Assembly: GCF_026262505.1 (NCBI RefSeq)
Contig: NC_067203.1
Span: 25,649,411 to 25,713,410 of the forward strand
Source: Trichomonas vaginalis G3
Lineage: Eukaryota > Parabasalia > Trichomonadida > Trichomonadidae
Direction: 5' to 3'
Length of the DNA: 64,000 bases
Shown one piece after another: positions 19,401 through 28,721 of this stretch (its first letter is position 1; each line of letters opens with the position of its first letter). Under the pieces are notes generated by a model. The model searched no databases. It was not told where the DNA came from and saw only the letters and a list, made by a program, of their open reading frames with translations. The position numbers and the translations under genes were made by a program.

Positions 19401-20605
19401 TTGATTTGGTCTGGGGATACAAATCTCGTGGACAAAACGCTGTTGAAGCTAATAATGTCTTCCATCCATTGGCTTACGGTTTCACAAATAATCCACCAAC
19501 ACAAAGTGATTTAGATGTAATTAATAATTTCGGTCAATGTCCCCAACAAATTTTCACTTCACCTCACATTAGAAGTGAAAATATTCCAACAAATTTGATT
19601 ATTGATGGACCAACAAGGACAGCATCTATCAAGACACTCAAAGCAGACAATGCACACTTGTATGTTATGGATGGAGAAGTTTATGCTCTTCCTAATTTAG
19701 CTCATAAAATCGAAAAACTCGAATTTTCGGTCAAAGAAAGATTTTTCTTTGTCCAAGGAGAAAATCCACAATATGATGATTCATTGTTTGATGTATCTAA
19801 TACAGCATTGTCAAGAGATTACACATTGTTAAGTGTTGCAAGTGAAAGTGGCTTTGTTTTGAATTATTTGATTAATTTAACTAGTTCGCCACACTTTTCC
19901 ATTTTGTCTACATGTTACATTCCAGGTGCCGCATTCAAAGCAGTTGCAGTTTCAACACACATCGGAATTGTTACTGCAAGCACTCCAACAGAACTGTTTT
20001 TGTTTGATTTGGCTACAGGATTGATGATGAAACGTGTTTCAATTGATGAACGAATTATCCGAATTTCCATTGATGACAATCACGGTCGAATCTTCACTGC
20101 ATCATCACGTAAAGTTTGTATCTATAATACAAACTTAGATTTACGTGTTTCACATGAATCTCCTATTGCCATCACAACTATTTCTGTTGGTCAATACTTC
20201 GAATGGTCTGATGCAACTATGCATGTTACAGGACATGTTGATGGTTCTGTTTATGCATGGATCTGCAACAAAGACAACAAGTTTGAGTCTAAGATCTTGA
20301 TGCGTGCCATGAATTTACCGATTACATCATTGTCAGTCATTTGCAATGGTAAAGCAATTATTGCTGCTGACATCGAAGGTGATGCTGCATTTTGTGCATG
20401 CACAGACATTGGTCCAGTTATCAAAGCACAGTGTTTCTCGGCATGTGCATTATGTACACAACCATTAGTTAATGGCTCAGTTTGCAAGATCTGCGGTATG
20501 CCCGTTTGCAAAGAATGTCGTGAAGCACGAGGTCTTTGCTCTGCCTGTTCAGCCAAAGTTGGCAGCAGCATTGAAGTTCCTGTCAGCAACGACGAACAGA
20601 ATTGA
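13499..20605 (+). CDS. BEACH-domain giant protein with C-terminal zinc finger
   Basis: A 2368-residue protein of the BEACH (Beige/neurobeachin) family, cytoplasmic scaffolds in vesicle fission, fusion and autophagy. From the N-terminus it has about 600 residues of helical armadillo-like repeats, a concanavalin-A-like sandwich near 640-730 (TPSFSFWVYVADFLGK), more helices, a PH-like region near 1560-1735, the BEACH domain near 1765-2000 with the expected SGRSFNDFSQYPVFPW and HYSYPAAVLHYMMRLEPFT, then WD40 blades near 2040-2300. It ends in a cysteine-rich finger near 2314-2354 (CALCTQPLV, CKICGMPVCKECREARGLC) resembling FYVE/RING fingers, as in WDFY3/ALFY-type members. The C-terminal finger favours an ALFY-like role on membranes or aggregates, but phosphoinositide binding is not proven. 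Confidence 0.9.
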   Translation: MSLLKKTSDLFGSLGKRKSDDEGQKYAQEFKQMVNNLKKEGTPQECVFFFLEHLTRRPQEELKSYKLEKELTNLAIKYLPNVIKSISDLAVIGEAITFLNIAVKLFQPDAKLILLQLDLIVAIMNTDTVEILDLTSDFIHSFMEDKHFLSFMLNGDSLARIWDACFVLHENTNAFYGSVLLAAINSHEFKNYELIEPLINVSRQAILNCKLTPKTIPNALSFIGYSISKIDTGSYIDEILPTIVDLAPLLTSLQFFENFLRAPVQNKLIVWNTLNEIISNPKISSLSVKTALIAIHNANCFPPKTFSFVPFIRCVKDFPPGIQKMLFDVLLQVPRVVRAQFFCNVSPLKETQVSTLGLSTMVSQDKWDPYTEKMLQSFFLESKPAILHQYLKDDPYINIIASTLLDQLKSDSQVAVGLFGRFMAYAIEGTELVMPLIIKISQRIPPSSYMDSFIGFVDSGVPPCIYQGLISTVRKVDSFSSTFIRCGGCRALSKIVESTDGINFLSALACDGPYHEIDDFIQREFDNCNLSKQPNDVLTRLMMAVPTDTNYPGYIRIPSLCAHVDPVPIYSPYDMFIFGSTGPHFMKMEKNHLTQVVGRFISSQQVSTVCDDPELLTAATSTDIPHTSLYQFHPAARKSTAQAILTPSFSFWVYVADFLGKTIIATLGGEEAFKIGLEGISVFGQEPIEFSIKQWHLITLVSTDKLQYKTTFYIDDKQVHQVFRIYERITFGSETENNSIWYLSTTFPHSTNEFTMDDIKNNIKEGPTSPMHFDNININSGVKFVPYRGVVKYIHALGGPDFIFLRLLKCDQTETFLLYLQCAFNLLSLRVITRKDFFSSIRYILLQKPEMYTKQVETIIMFELASKEGLNWDSINSLFCDFGFLTSSIVSLNFVCQGLSESRLPLKALPLINYAIDSFVFFDLTETAEQNFFKLLESYIKVHPELLRKNILTIIALPYSNSDDIEGIYDEKRFQKQKKLLDILLANYKLFALNVSSTLAFTAISLLHSDLAVKIFHFVANIIAKVPNYYDKKDFKLIKQFIRNNVSRPSVWRSILTVLTSVRHKQIEDYLSEKIFRLDLYQTCLDFLCDLLPIDLANGAKSDSLSFKILHLLYSYAMTHQISFVSIAKTVSRLCTFGYDGRELTNLPFIAPSDDKTPHTVPVKSPRRRGFSWSDVRKSIGGESSKQTIYGPTITQELDSELYLKTLQYFSNMQFNDNLVEPPKYEPINPPEDFEKFLHSDVGNLVVVIAVKVLLEAANDYSLFKKSLPMITVFGSDVIPEIAVLMHRRIILSFVERLGGIALDPFNSFVEFLSFRVIEGWWEGHIEELFTQVLKHLSSKVKFAAQFVLACIGQKQSPENLILLASEFAQTDLCKSLSQDMEFLTCFLRLVVTKEVVEHELSLTLWLLLQNTLPQSSFTDALQRGKQMEWIENSQKEFFGLYLYILDAAKTNTQQLLQTRIALSKVSRQTKENQLNKTNLSQIAIIRRAMRYEFFYRLNKKSLDLDEAISRLYRAYAREKQIDQPSVKVQVANAPHPLSVPQKLVPLSFDYEVKCEKDPKASKLMPRSNHLINLNTEISELKIEQMAPMCLDGWAVPPFIPYGLAGLAEEYFNAKEKLFSCKLLNTTEPLPCVAAMNDKQITFILYASMTDGNLMMHENSQLLCHYALIESAVRGFNGQSQLFVNHPTLTFPFDTITVCVPRTYEYSDIALDVFTANGFSMTILLDETHRKYIMNQIKQTKKAIPALGPTFSAYLMQLQPENVAKMWSKHQLSTLDYLLYLNAKSGRSFNDFSQYPVFPWVISDYTSENQPSELRDLTKPMGMLSEPRAQKYREMYQETDPPYNYGTHYSYPAAVLHYMMRLEPFTLFNVMLHSGFDHRDRLFCDLYESYRGASGANQADIKELIPQFYVLPAMFTNPNGLPLKQRTDGHDLENVKLPPWARDADDFVWKMRSALESNQIRETIPDWIDLVWGYKSRGQNAVEANNVFHPLAYGFTNNPPTQSDLDVINNFGQCPQQIFTSPHIRSENIPTNLIIDGPTRTASIKTLKADNAHLYVMDGEVYALPNLAHKIEKLEFSVKERFFFVQGENPQYDDSLFDVSNTALSRDYTLLSVASESGFVLNYLINLTSSPHFSILSTCYIPGAAFKAVAVSTHIGIVTASTPTELFLFDLATGLMMKRVSIDERIIRISIDDNHGRIFTASSRKVCIYNTNLDLRVSHESPIAITTISVGQYFEWSDATMHVTGHVDGSVYAWICNKDNKFESKILMRAMNLPITSLSVICNGKAIIAADIEGDAAFCACTDIGPVIKAQCFSACALCTQPLVNGSVCKICGMPVCKECREARGLCSACSAKVGSSIEVPVSNDEQN

Positions 20606-20733
20606 TATCATATATATATATTTTGTATATTTACATTTATTATTTTTTAAAAATTCTTTATTTCTATATATTCAATCCTCATAATTTTTTTTTACGAATT
20701 TTCAAAACATCTCAGAATACTTTAAGCAATTTT

Positions 20734-21444
20734 TTAAGATTCTTTAATACCAATAACAGAAAGTGAAAATATCACAACAAAGTAAAATGTGATATGGTTC
20801 TCCTTCAATGCATTATTTTTATTGAAAATATAATTACTTTTTTCTTCATTCACTAAATCTAAAATTTCAAAATTACAACTTAAATACAACTTCTCATATT
20901 CAAATGGATTCATTACATTGTTGGTAATAGTAACTGATCCTGTGGTTTTAGGTTCACTTACATCAATATAACATCCATCAACTGTCATTATATCTTCAAA
21001 AATATTAACATTTTTATCTTTAAATAAATTTCCACTCTGATAAATAGCAGAATTAAGAATTTTATTTTTATATTGAGCATTATTACTAACATCAGCATAA
21101 CAATACATACCTTCTTTGCCAGAATTAGAATTTAAACTACAAATTCGATTTTGGACGCATTCACCTTCTGTAGAGAAGAATAAACTACCACCATTTCTTT
21201 GAATGCTGGTACAATTATCGAATTCTGTATGTTCAATTAGAGATTTTGTCGAACTTTTCGAAGTCGTAAACCTAATGGCTCCGTCAGTAATTAATTTACC
21301 GAATTTGCAAAAGTTAATGTAATAATTATGATCTTGGGTACTAACATTATCACTTTTCGAGGAATAATTTGTTTCGATTTCTGAATTTGTGAAATATTTT
21401 TCCCATTCTTGATGAAACTGTATTTCGATAGTCTTTGGATTGCT
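20734..21444 (-). pseudogene. 5'-truncated beta-helix (Pmp-like) surface-protein remnant
   Basis: A frame open from a stop at 21445 down to TAA at 20734 (about 236 codons). Its first ATG is not until 21108. The upstream part carries motifs of right-handed beta-helix surface proteins of the trichomonad Pmp-like family: ITDGAIRFTTSK, EFDNCTSIQRNGGSLFFS and repeated Asn-containing turns. It ends with a hydrophobic segment (HITFYFVVIFSLSVIGI) and a few residues, as in single-pass surface proteins. Family members are usually much longer and begin with a signal peptide, so this is the 3' end of a lost gene. It lies between the BEACH and SMCR8-like genes. Confidence 0.5.
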
Positions 21445-21535
21445 TCATATGAATTAAATCGTTAATCTTGAATTGAAATTGTGCTGAAATATCCAGTTTG
21501 ATTTCCTCAAGAAAATAAAAAAAAAATTTTTTTAT

Positions 21536-23005
21536 ATGAGTAGTCCGTCTTATGATAGACGGTCCTCATCATTCAATCCAACATTTTCAGATGATACCAG
21601 TCCATTATTATTTACAAATGCACACTTTTATGGTGCATTATTTGAGTTTTGTCCAGGAACCCAACCACATATTCTTTGGGAGTATGGTCGTGCTGATGTT
21701 TCAGATTACGAATCATTCAAAATGTTTATTGTTAACGAACAAGCACCATTTGCCCCACTTTCATCAACAAGTGAAGAACCAACAATTGTTCAATCCACTT
21801 ACGAAAACATGAACTACTTCGCTATATACTCATGCATCCTCGATGTTGAAGCCAAAAGTTTTACACGTCCTATTGTTTTAATCATTTCCAATATTAATCC
21901 ACAAATCATCAACCACGTTTATCACCTTTACGTTCATCGCTTCATTGACTATGTTAAACAACTTAAAACATTGGCCGAACGCTATTTCAAACATAATTTG
22001 AAATTATACACAGAAGAACTTTTAAAATGTATTGAAATTCACAGTGAAAAATCAACCAAATTACAAAAGAAATACAAAGAAATCGAGAAAACCATCAATT
22101 ACTATCAAATTAAAGATATAAATTACGAAAATGCGAAAATTCGAAGTCCAGAATATTTTTTATTGCTTCACAACAACTTACAACCACTTGAATCACTTGC
22201 CAATCTCAGTGACATCATTTCATCACTTGATAAATTCATTACAGAGATCCCAACAACTTTACTTTGCTCATCAATTGCAGTTCATGCCGATGTAAACGAA
22301 TACGATCCACAAATGCAATTCTCCGGTGTTGATAAACTCCATGGCTACAGTACTCTTGCATTCAGACTTTTCTCAAGGAACTTTACAGATGATCGCTACA
22401 ATTTGAGAGGATTTGTATCGAATCAGATCTTTTATCATTGTGCGTATACATTGTTATCAGGCCATACATTAATTATATGCTCAGATAATACACACATCGC
22501 GTTATCTCTCGCGAAGAAATTTTGTGTATTAGTTCCATTCTTTCAGGAGAGCTATTTACGTGTAATAGATGAAGCCAATTCATCATCTTGTCTCCAATAC
22601 TCCGTTGTTGTCTCAAAAACCATTTCCAATCCGAAACAATTTGAAAATTTCGCCAGTGTTTTAGATTTGGACAAGAACAAGTACAGAGGTTTCGGATGTC
22701 CACAGACCAGTTTTGTTATATCCAGACTCGGAAACTTGATAACTGCAAGCGAAAGAGCATTTTTACTTTCATTATACACTGAATTAAAGAAAATTGCCAC
22801 ATATTTCATAATTGTTATATATACAAATGCTTCACACATAGAGAAGAGCCCAGAAAAGATATTCCAAGGCTTAAAAGAAAAAGGAATTTCAAAGGATGAC
22901 GAGCCGATTTTCAATTTCTGGCTGATGTCGTTCTTTAACAAACATAAGATGAGACCAATTCTCAAGAAGACATATAATATTCCTTATTTAGTTTTGAATT
23001 TTTAA
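21536..23005 (+). CDS. SMCR8-like DENN-family protein
   Basis: A 489-residue protein that follows the SMCR8 layout. A longin half (about residues 25-140) contains YSCILDVEAKSFTRPIVLIIS, corresponding to the family's DLEARGFVRP-type segment. A charged helical linker (about 150-190) follows. The C-terminal DENN half (about 295-489) has FYHCAYTLLSGHTLII near 299, comparable to IYSLLSGRTLVV in SMCR8, and SVLDLDKNKYRG near 373, comparable to SILDLDNKTLR. It ends in a PYLVLNF tail. In animals SMCR8 forms a GTPase-activating complex with C9orf72 and acts in autophagy and lysosome control. This copy lacks the long disordered insert of the animal protein. No C9orf72-like partner is encoded in the window. 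Confidence 0.72.
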   Translation: MSSPSYDRRSSSFNPTFSDDTSPLLFTNAHFYGALFEFCPGTQPHILWEYGRADVSDYESFKMFIVNEQAPFAPLSSTSEEPTIVQSTYENMNYFAIYSCILDVEAKSFTRPIVLIISNINPQIINHVYHLYVHRFIDYVKQLKTLAERYFKHNLKLYTEELLKCIEIHSEKSTKLQKKYKEIEKTINYYQIKDINYENAKIRSPEYFLLLHNNLQPLESLANLSDIISSLDKFITEIPTTLLCSSIAVHADVNEYDPQMQFSGVDKLHGYSTLAFRLFSRNFTDDRYNLRGFVSNQIFYHCAYTLLSGHTLIICSDNTHIALSLAKKFCVLVPFFQESYLRVIDEANSSSCLQYSVVVSKTISNPKQFENFASVLDLDKNKYRGFGCPQTSFVISRLGNLITASERAFLLSLYTELKKIATYFIIVIYTNASHIEKSPEKIFQGLKEKGISKDDEPIFNFWLMSFFNKHKMRPILKKTYNIPYLVLNF

Positions 23006-23582
23006 TAAAATGTATTTTTATTTCTGTTTGTTTCAATAATTAACAATGATTGTTTATAGATAATGAAATAAGTTTAGATAAGGGCTTCTACACTTGAATA
23101 TGATATATATAACTCAGTCCATAACATTAAAATTATTCCACAAATTCGAATTAACAAATCCCTTGTCAACAACATATACTGCTCCCAAAATGTAGACATC
23201 TTGGCATTAAATTCTGATTTGTAAACCGCGCAACTCAATATTTGAATTTCATTTGGAAATTCACATGATTTCTGTATTTCTTCCTAAAATTAATAATTTC
23301 GCTCATAATTATGTTATACACCAGTTATATTTTATTCTTACAAACTTGAAATAGCCAACAGCTCCGCGGTAGCACGATTCAATGAAAAAAATTCCTTAAT
23401 ACGAACTTAGACTAATTTCAGCATGAAGTGAATAGTGTAGTAGCTTTACATGCTCTATTTTATTTGAAAATACAAATTTTCATCATAAAATCTGCCGATA
23501 AACCTTAAATTCTTAGTCATTGCATATTTGTTTATATTTATTGAATTATAATATCTTTGTTTTCAAAATTTTGCGCAATTTG
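23006..23582. other. Intergenic region upstream of the BEACH-like gene
   Basis: About 580 bases with no convincing gene. A TCATTG close to the initiator consensus lies at 23517-23522, about 64 bases before the chosen ATG. Confidence 0.5.
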
Positions 23583-26500
23583 ATGAACTCGATTCCTTTG
23601 ATTTTTTCCCAAACATCGAAATTTAATGGAGTTTCTTCAAGCAATTCCAATGAAATGGAAATTATGTTTAAAGTAACACCTTTACCTAAAATGATGCCTG
23701 AACAAATCGAGAATTTCATCACTTTATTAGATATTCATGTAAAACCTGGAAAAGCAGCATCCATGGTCGGATTCACCTTTCCATTTCAACCAGAAATATG
23801 CACAAAAATCATGAACGTACAGTTCGAAGATCCAACTTTTGTTATTTTATATACACTAAACACGTTCATTGCATGGATGATATACTTTGAAAAAATACAT
23901 TCAGTCCGTTTTATTGATGATTTGCTCAATACATTATGCTGTATCGATATAATTGCGTGTACAAAATATAAAGATTCGGTAGAGATGAAAAAAATAGGCA
24001 TAAAGAAATCAAAAGATACTGTAGATCATAGTGTATTTCCAGAAATGTGTTCGTTAGCGTTTTTTCAAATGTATTCAATTTTATTAGAAAATAATGTTTA
24101 TCAATTCAACCAACACTTCTTCAAAATGCTACAGCAATTCATTCAACACAATATAGACCGTGCAAATACCATATTTAGATATCTTTGTTCCACAATATCT
24201 CATGTAAAAACAAATTCAACAGAAATGCAACTTTTATTCAAGTCAATAGAGTTAACTATCAATACTGCAGAAGCAAATTCCGTAGATTCTAGCATTATCG
24301 ATAACATTATTACTGCTTTAGCAAATCAATTGATAGAAATGAACACTGATGCATTACATATATTTCAAACATTGATACCTTTTTGTAATATACAGAATCA
24401 TGACTTCATTTTTAATCAAATTTCAGTTACTTTAGTTAAAATAATTTTATCTGAGTGTGAAGCTATGGAATGGCCACAAAATCATGGGAAAATAGTTAAG
24501 ATAGATGTAGAACAGGACTATCCAGTCATCCATGATATAATTTGCTCTACATTTCAAGATGGATTACCAAAATTTGAACAGATACACATAGAAAGAGCAA
24601 AAGAGTATATGAGTTTTTGTTCACAAAACACACTTGATAAGATTTTCTTATTTTTAGCTTCAATTTCGAAATATTATGATCCATCAATAATTTTTGTGTC
24701 TTCTTTATTCAACGAAGCATCCAAACACACAGAATTAGGAAGTATACCTCAAGTTTACTCAGCGTTAGTCTTTGTTTGCATCAATTTACTCTCTTCTTTA
24801 ACAAATTTCAACACAGCGGTTTATCTGGCCAAAACCGCCATTTTTGATCCTTCAATTACGATATTTGACCATCCAGATCATTTCAAATCGATGAGCAGAT
24901 TAAGATTAGAAACAATAACTATTTCTATGAAGCAAGGTGCGAATTCATTTAATGAATTCATGAATTATATCAGACCATTTCCAAAATTAACAGCAGAAGT
25001 TTTTTATAGACTTTGCGATGTTGCTTCTTTGTATTATTTATTGATTAAGCAGGAACAAAAAGCAATTCGAGGTGTTGTTGATTCATTTCATTATTATACT
25101 CGATTGCACATGAAAAACACTGAATATAAAGAAGAAGTTGAGAGAACAAGAATTGCGCAATTGACATTTTTGAACGCGATGCTTCAAGGGAAAAATGCAG
25201 CAGAATTACTTTATCAAGACATGGATTTTGTGAATTATTTCATAACTTTGTTGTTTGAAAAAAGTCTTAGAAAATGGGTTTTATCTCAATTACTGACATT
25301 TTTCAAAATCGGTGAAACAACAGCTCTTAATTATATTATTGGACCATTAGTTACTGTTTTTGCAAATAACAAAAATGATTTTTCAAGTAAAGAATTTACT
25401 GATTTGATAAATGACACAGTAACAATGCTTGCTGAGTTTCATCATGTTAGAAAAGGTTTGGCTTCTATTGTTGGACCAATTCATGAAGGAATTAATCTAA
25501 TGATTCATGTAATGCCTGCAAATGAAGAAACAGAAAAGATTTTATTTACTTGTATTAATTTATTCACTGAAGCAGGTGATGATAACATGCTTACTGCTGA
25601 ATCAATGACAATGTTGAGTGCTTCAATTATTAATTTTTACCAAGGAAAGCCGACAAAAGAATTATATCATAGATTAATACAATTATTTATTGGTGACACA
25701 TCTTCAGAACAAAAACCAGAGTTTGAAATCAAAAATAGATCAGTTTTGATTTTATTATTCCAAGTTTTCATTAATTCAACATTCAGTGCTGATCTTCTTG
25801 ACTTCCTTTCTAAATTATTTGATTTCAAAATCTCTAATTGCATCATTGGCCATAAAGTTAGATTTGATCTACTTCTTTTGAATATTATTAATGATTTTCA
25901 AATGGAAAGAGAAAATGATTTGGACAAAATCAAAAAGATTTTACATTTGTTCCAACAAATCGTGATGCAGGCAACGAATAAGAAAGTTATTCACTCATTT
26001 TTGCATAATCTTGATCCTTTGCCTTCAGGAAAAATGTCTAAATACCATAATATGTTTGTAGAATGTTTGTTTGATATAATTTACAAACAATATAAGAGTT
26101 ATAATTATTGTATATACTTAGAAGAAGAAAAAACAATGTTAGCAGCAAGTGGACAAACACCATCACATTCTTTCGTGTTTTGGATATCATCAAATCGCCT
26201 TCCTGAAGGAAAAATGGAATTCATGGATATTTATTCAAGAGGAGCTTCAATTAAACTATATATTCAAGAAAATGTAATGTATGCATATGTTGAACAGGCC
26301 AAATTCCTTATTGAAATGGGTCCTGTTGTTAAAACTCTTTGGCATTTCGTTTGTATCACTGTTGAAGCAGCTGAAAACAAGTTTAAGATTACAACAAATC
26401 TTGATTTTAATTGTACAATCAATTCTTGTTCATTTGAAGCGAATTCTTTTGAAACTTTTGCTAATCTTCATAATTGTTCGGCAGAAATCTCTTATTTCGC

Positions 26501-28721
26501 AATTTTCCCTATCTTAAAACACGAAATAAGACCTCTTTATTCATTAGGACCTTTCACTGATATCGGTTCCCAAAAAGATGCTGTTGCTTTTGTTCAAAAA
26601 CCATTTGCAAAACTTTGTCTTCCGAAGAAATCAATTTCTACAATTTTAACTGAGAAATATTCTTTTATTCCTCTAATTAAACGCGCAAACAACGCTGCTG
26701 CAGACATTGAATCAACACTTTATTATGTTGCTTGTTTCATGAAACTTGCTGGATTCAATACAATGGCACAACAAAAACTGTATGATATGAAATTCATGCA
26801 AGCATTCGCTCACGCATTGAGATTGAAACCAAGAGATTTTATTTCATACGAATTGTATTTGTCGTTATATAATTTCTTCATTTCAATCACGAATATTGAC
26901 TTAAAGGATTCAATATTCAAATATGTATTGAGTGAATCATTAATTTGGAATAATGCAAATCCTTCTGTTCATGAACAAATTATTGCACATTGGGCCAGAG
27001 TTTTATTCAAGAGTTACATGCCACGAGCCGCGAAACTTCGACCTTTCTCCAATTTATTCGAACATTTTTCACATAATTACATCGAATCTAAACTGAGTAG
27101 ATCAAGTTTCCAAAATGTTCTTATCACAGTTGCTTCAGAAACGTTTACTGTCAGTGATTTCACAACAATTATATCGTATTGTTCTAGCTGCAGCAATGAA
27201 GAGTTTTCTCTTTACTTGATGCAATTTTTGAACGCTTTGATGATTGAAATTCCAGAGAAATTCAAGTCAGTGAACATTTCCACTGAAAGAGTTGCAACAT
27301 TCCAATTGTTAATGAACATAAGTGATGACAAAATGATGTCTTGTGTCATTGAATCGATTGTTCAATTCGAACGAATAAATGACGACAAAAACATGTTGTC
27401 ACATATTGAAGCCATTTCATTTTATATAATGCCAGATAAGATGAGAGAACTGTTTGTAGCAAAAATAACAGAACTCATGATATCAGACACTCCTGAGTTA
27501 TTGTCATTGAACTGTTGGGCTGCTGTTCACGCGTCAGGAATTTATGATTTAGAAATACTAAAAAACGCGTTGGAAACAATAAATGTTGTTAAAAAAGGTC
27601 CATGGATGTTTTGGCCATTAGTTCTAGCAATAAAAGTACCTCAAATGACTGATTCCGTCATAAGATTCTTATTCAGATCTTTGAATAATGATTGGGTAAA
27701 GATATTACCAAATGCTTATGTTGCTTGTAATGCTTGTAATGTGAAAAATGATAAATTATTAACAGAAATTTTACTTTTCGTGATTAATAAGCAGAAAATT
27801 GATGACATACAAAGCAACTACAGTGATATAATAGACGCTGTCGTTTGGTATATGTCTTACAATGAAATACCAATTGAAGATTCACTTTTGTTTAATTTGT
27901 TGAAAAATGATAAAAGTGGAATCATTAATACAGAAAATTTAGTTCCACAAAGTGTCCAAAATGTTCCTGAACACCAGAATGTAGCAAGTCCAATCATTGT
28001 CCAACAAAGAGTAAGAAGAATCAAGAGAAAAACTTCTTATTCCGTGTCAGCAGCAACATCAGGAATTCCTCTTTCCGATACAACATTTTTAAGGACTGAG
28101 AGTTATGATGCTTTCTTTGGAAGTAGTGTATCAAGCAAATCAAAGAAAGGACCACGACAAGTTGTTCTTATTAATGATTTCAAGAATGCATTGATAGGAA
28201 ATGACCAATTGATGATAACTTATGGAATGAGAGTTGATGAAACAGGAAATTGGGCTGATTTGAAAATAGCTGTTACTTTATGTAATTTCGCGTGTAATTT
28301 TTATAACGCAATTCCACAAATTAATGATGATACAGTTGATAAACTTTGTTGGCTGTTAGTTAACGTTTCAAAGTTCGATCTCCATTTCGCAAAGAAATGC
28401 GCAATGACAATTTTACAAGGAAGAGAAAGTTTGGCTCCTTTCTTAAATAATTTGCCAAATATTACGTCTGTTAACTTTTATAGAAGAATGTTTGAGATGC
28501 CACAGAGATCTGAACATATTGAAACAGTGTTTCAAGAAGTAATTGAAGAGCTAAGGACTTATTCCACAAAGTTCTTCGAGAGATTGCTACCAAAATTCAC
28601 AAAAGGTGTGATGCAAATTATCTCAGAATACGAAACGACTCTGAAAGAAAGGAAGAGAGTGACAAGAGAAATGGTTGAAGAATGCAAGGCTGCTCATGAT
28701 GCTCTTATCAAATTGTTTTAA
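23583..28721 (+). CDS. BEACH-family-like giant protein lacking the BEACH domain
   Basis: A protein of 1712 residues when started at the ATG at 23583; upstream in-frame sequence has only a TTG. The first 850 residues are armadillo/HEAT-like helices. A concanavalin-A-like sandwich lies near 855-960 (TPSHSFVFWISSNRLPEGK, then KTLWHFVCITVE), in the same relative place and style as in BEACH proteins. A second helical block follows, then a basic stretch near 1480 (VRRIKRKTSYS) and a final helical segment. No BEACH domain, WD40 blades or zinc finger follow. It may be a natural BEACH-less paralogue acting as a scaffold. Family placement rests on the sandwich and layout only. Confidence 0.6.
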   Translation: MNSIPLIFSQTSKFNGVSSSNSNEMEIMFKVTPLPKMMPEQIENFITLLDIHVKPGKAASMVGFTFPFQPEICTKIMNVQFEDPTFVILYTLNTFIAWMIYFEKIHSVRFIDDLLNTLCCIDIIACTKYKDSVEMKKIGIKKSKDTVDHSVFPEMCSLAFFQMYSILLENNVYQFNQHFFKMLQQFIQHNIDRANTIFRYLCSTISHVKTNSTEMQLLFKSIELTINTAEANSVDSSIIDNIITALANQLIEMNTDALHIFQTLIPFCNIQNHDFIFNQISVTLVKIILSECEAMEWPQNHGKIVKIDVEQDYPVIHDIICSTFQDGLPKFEQIHIERAKEYMSFCSQNTLDKIFLFLASISKYYDPSIIFVSSLFNEASKHTELGSIPQVYSALVFVCINLLSSLTNFNTAVYLAKTAIFDPSITIFDHPDHFKSMSRLRLETITISMKQGANSFNEFMNYIRPFPKLTAEVFYRLCDVASLYYLLIKQEQKAIRGVVDSFHYYTRLHMKNTEYKEEVERTRIAQLTFLNAMLQGKNAAELLYQDMDFVNYFITLLFEKSLRKWVLSQLLTFFKIGETTALNYIIGPLVTVFANNKNDFSSKEFTDLINDTVTMLAEFHHVRKGLASIVGPIHEGINLMIHVMPANEETEKILFTCINLFTEAGDDNMLTAESMTMLSASIINFYQGKPTKELYHRLIQLFIGDTSSEQKPEFEIKNRSVLILLFQVFINSTFSADLLDFLSKLFDFKISNCIIGHKVRFDLLLLNIINDFQMERENDLDKIKKILHLFQQIVMQATNKKVIHSFLHNLDPLPSGKMSKYHNMFVECLFDIIYKQYKSYNYCIYLEEEKTMLAASGQTPSHSFVFWISSNRLPEGKMEFMDIYSRGASIKLYIQENVMYAYVEQAKFLIEMGPVVKTLWHFVCITVEAAENKFKITTNLDFNCTINSCSFEANSFETFANLHNCSAEISYFAIFPILKHEIRPLYSLGPFTDIGSQKDAVAFVQKPFAKLCLPKKSISTILTEKYSFIPLIKRANNAAADIESTLYYVACFMKLAGFNTMAQQKLYDMKFMQAFAHALRLKPRDFISYELYLSLYNFFISITNIDLKDSIFKYVLSESLIWNNANPSVHEQIIAHWARVLFKSYMPRAAKLRPFSNLFEHFSHNYIESKLSRSSFQNVLITVASETFTVSDFTTIISYCSSCSNEEFSLYLMQFLNALMIEIPEKFKSVNISTERVATFQLLMNISDDKMMSCVIESIVQFERINDDKNMLSHIEAISFYIMPDKMRELFVAKITELMISDTPELLSLNCWAAVHASGIYDLEILKNALETINVVKKGPWMFWPLVLAIKVPQMTDSVIRFLFRSLNNDWVKILPNAYVACNACNVKNDKLLTEILLFVINKQKIDDIQSNYSDIIDAVVWYMSYNEIPIEDSLLFNLLKNDKSGIINTENLVPQSVQNVPEHQNVASPIIVQQRVRRIKRKTSYSVSAATSGIPLSDTTFLRTESYDAFFGSSVSSKSKKGPRQVVLINDFKNALIGNDQLMITYGMRVDETGNWADLKIAVTLCNFACNFYNAIPQINDDTVDKLCWLLVNVSKFDLHFAKKCAMTILQGRESLAPFLNNLPNITSVNFYRRMFEMPQRSEHIETVFQEVIEELRTYSTKFFERLLPKFTKGVMQIISEYETTLKERKRVTREMVEECKAAHDALIKLF

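Noticed and set aside
23520-23582. Upstream extension of the BEACH-like protein
   Set aside because: The frame would start with TTG; the first ATG is at 23583.
13499-28721. Operon-like cluster of membrane-traffic genes
   Set aside because: Genes are separated by hundreds of bases, a remnant on the other strand lies between them, and trichomonad genes are transcribed singly.
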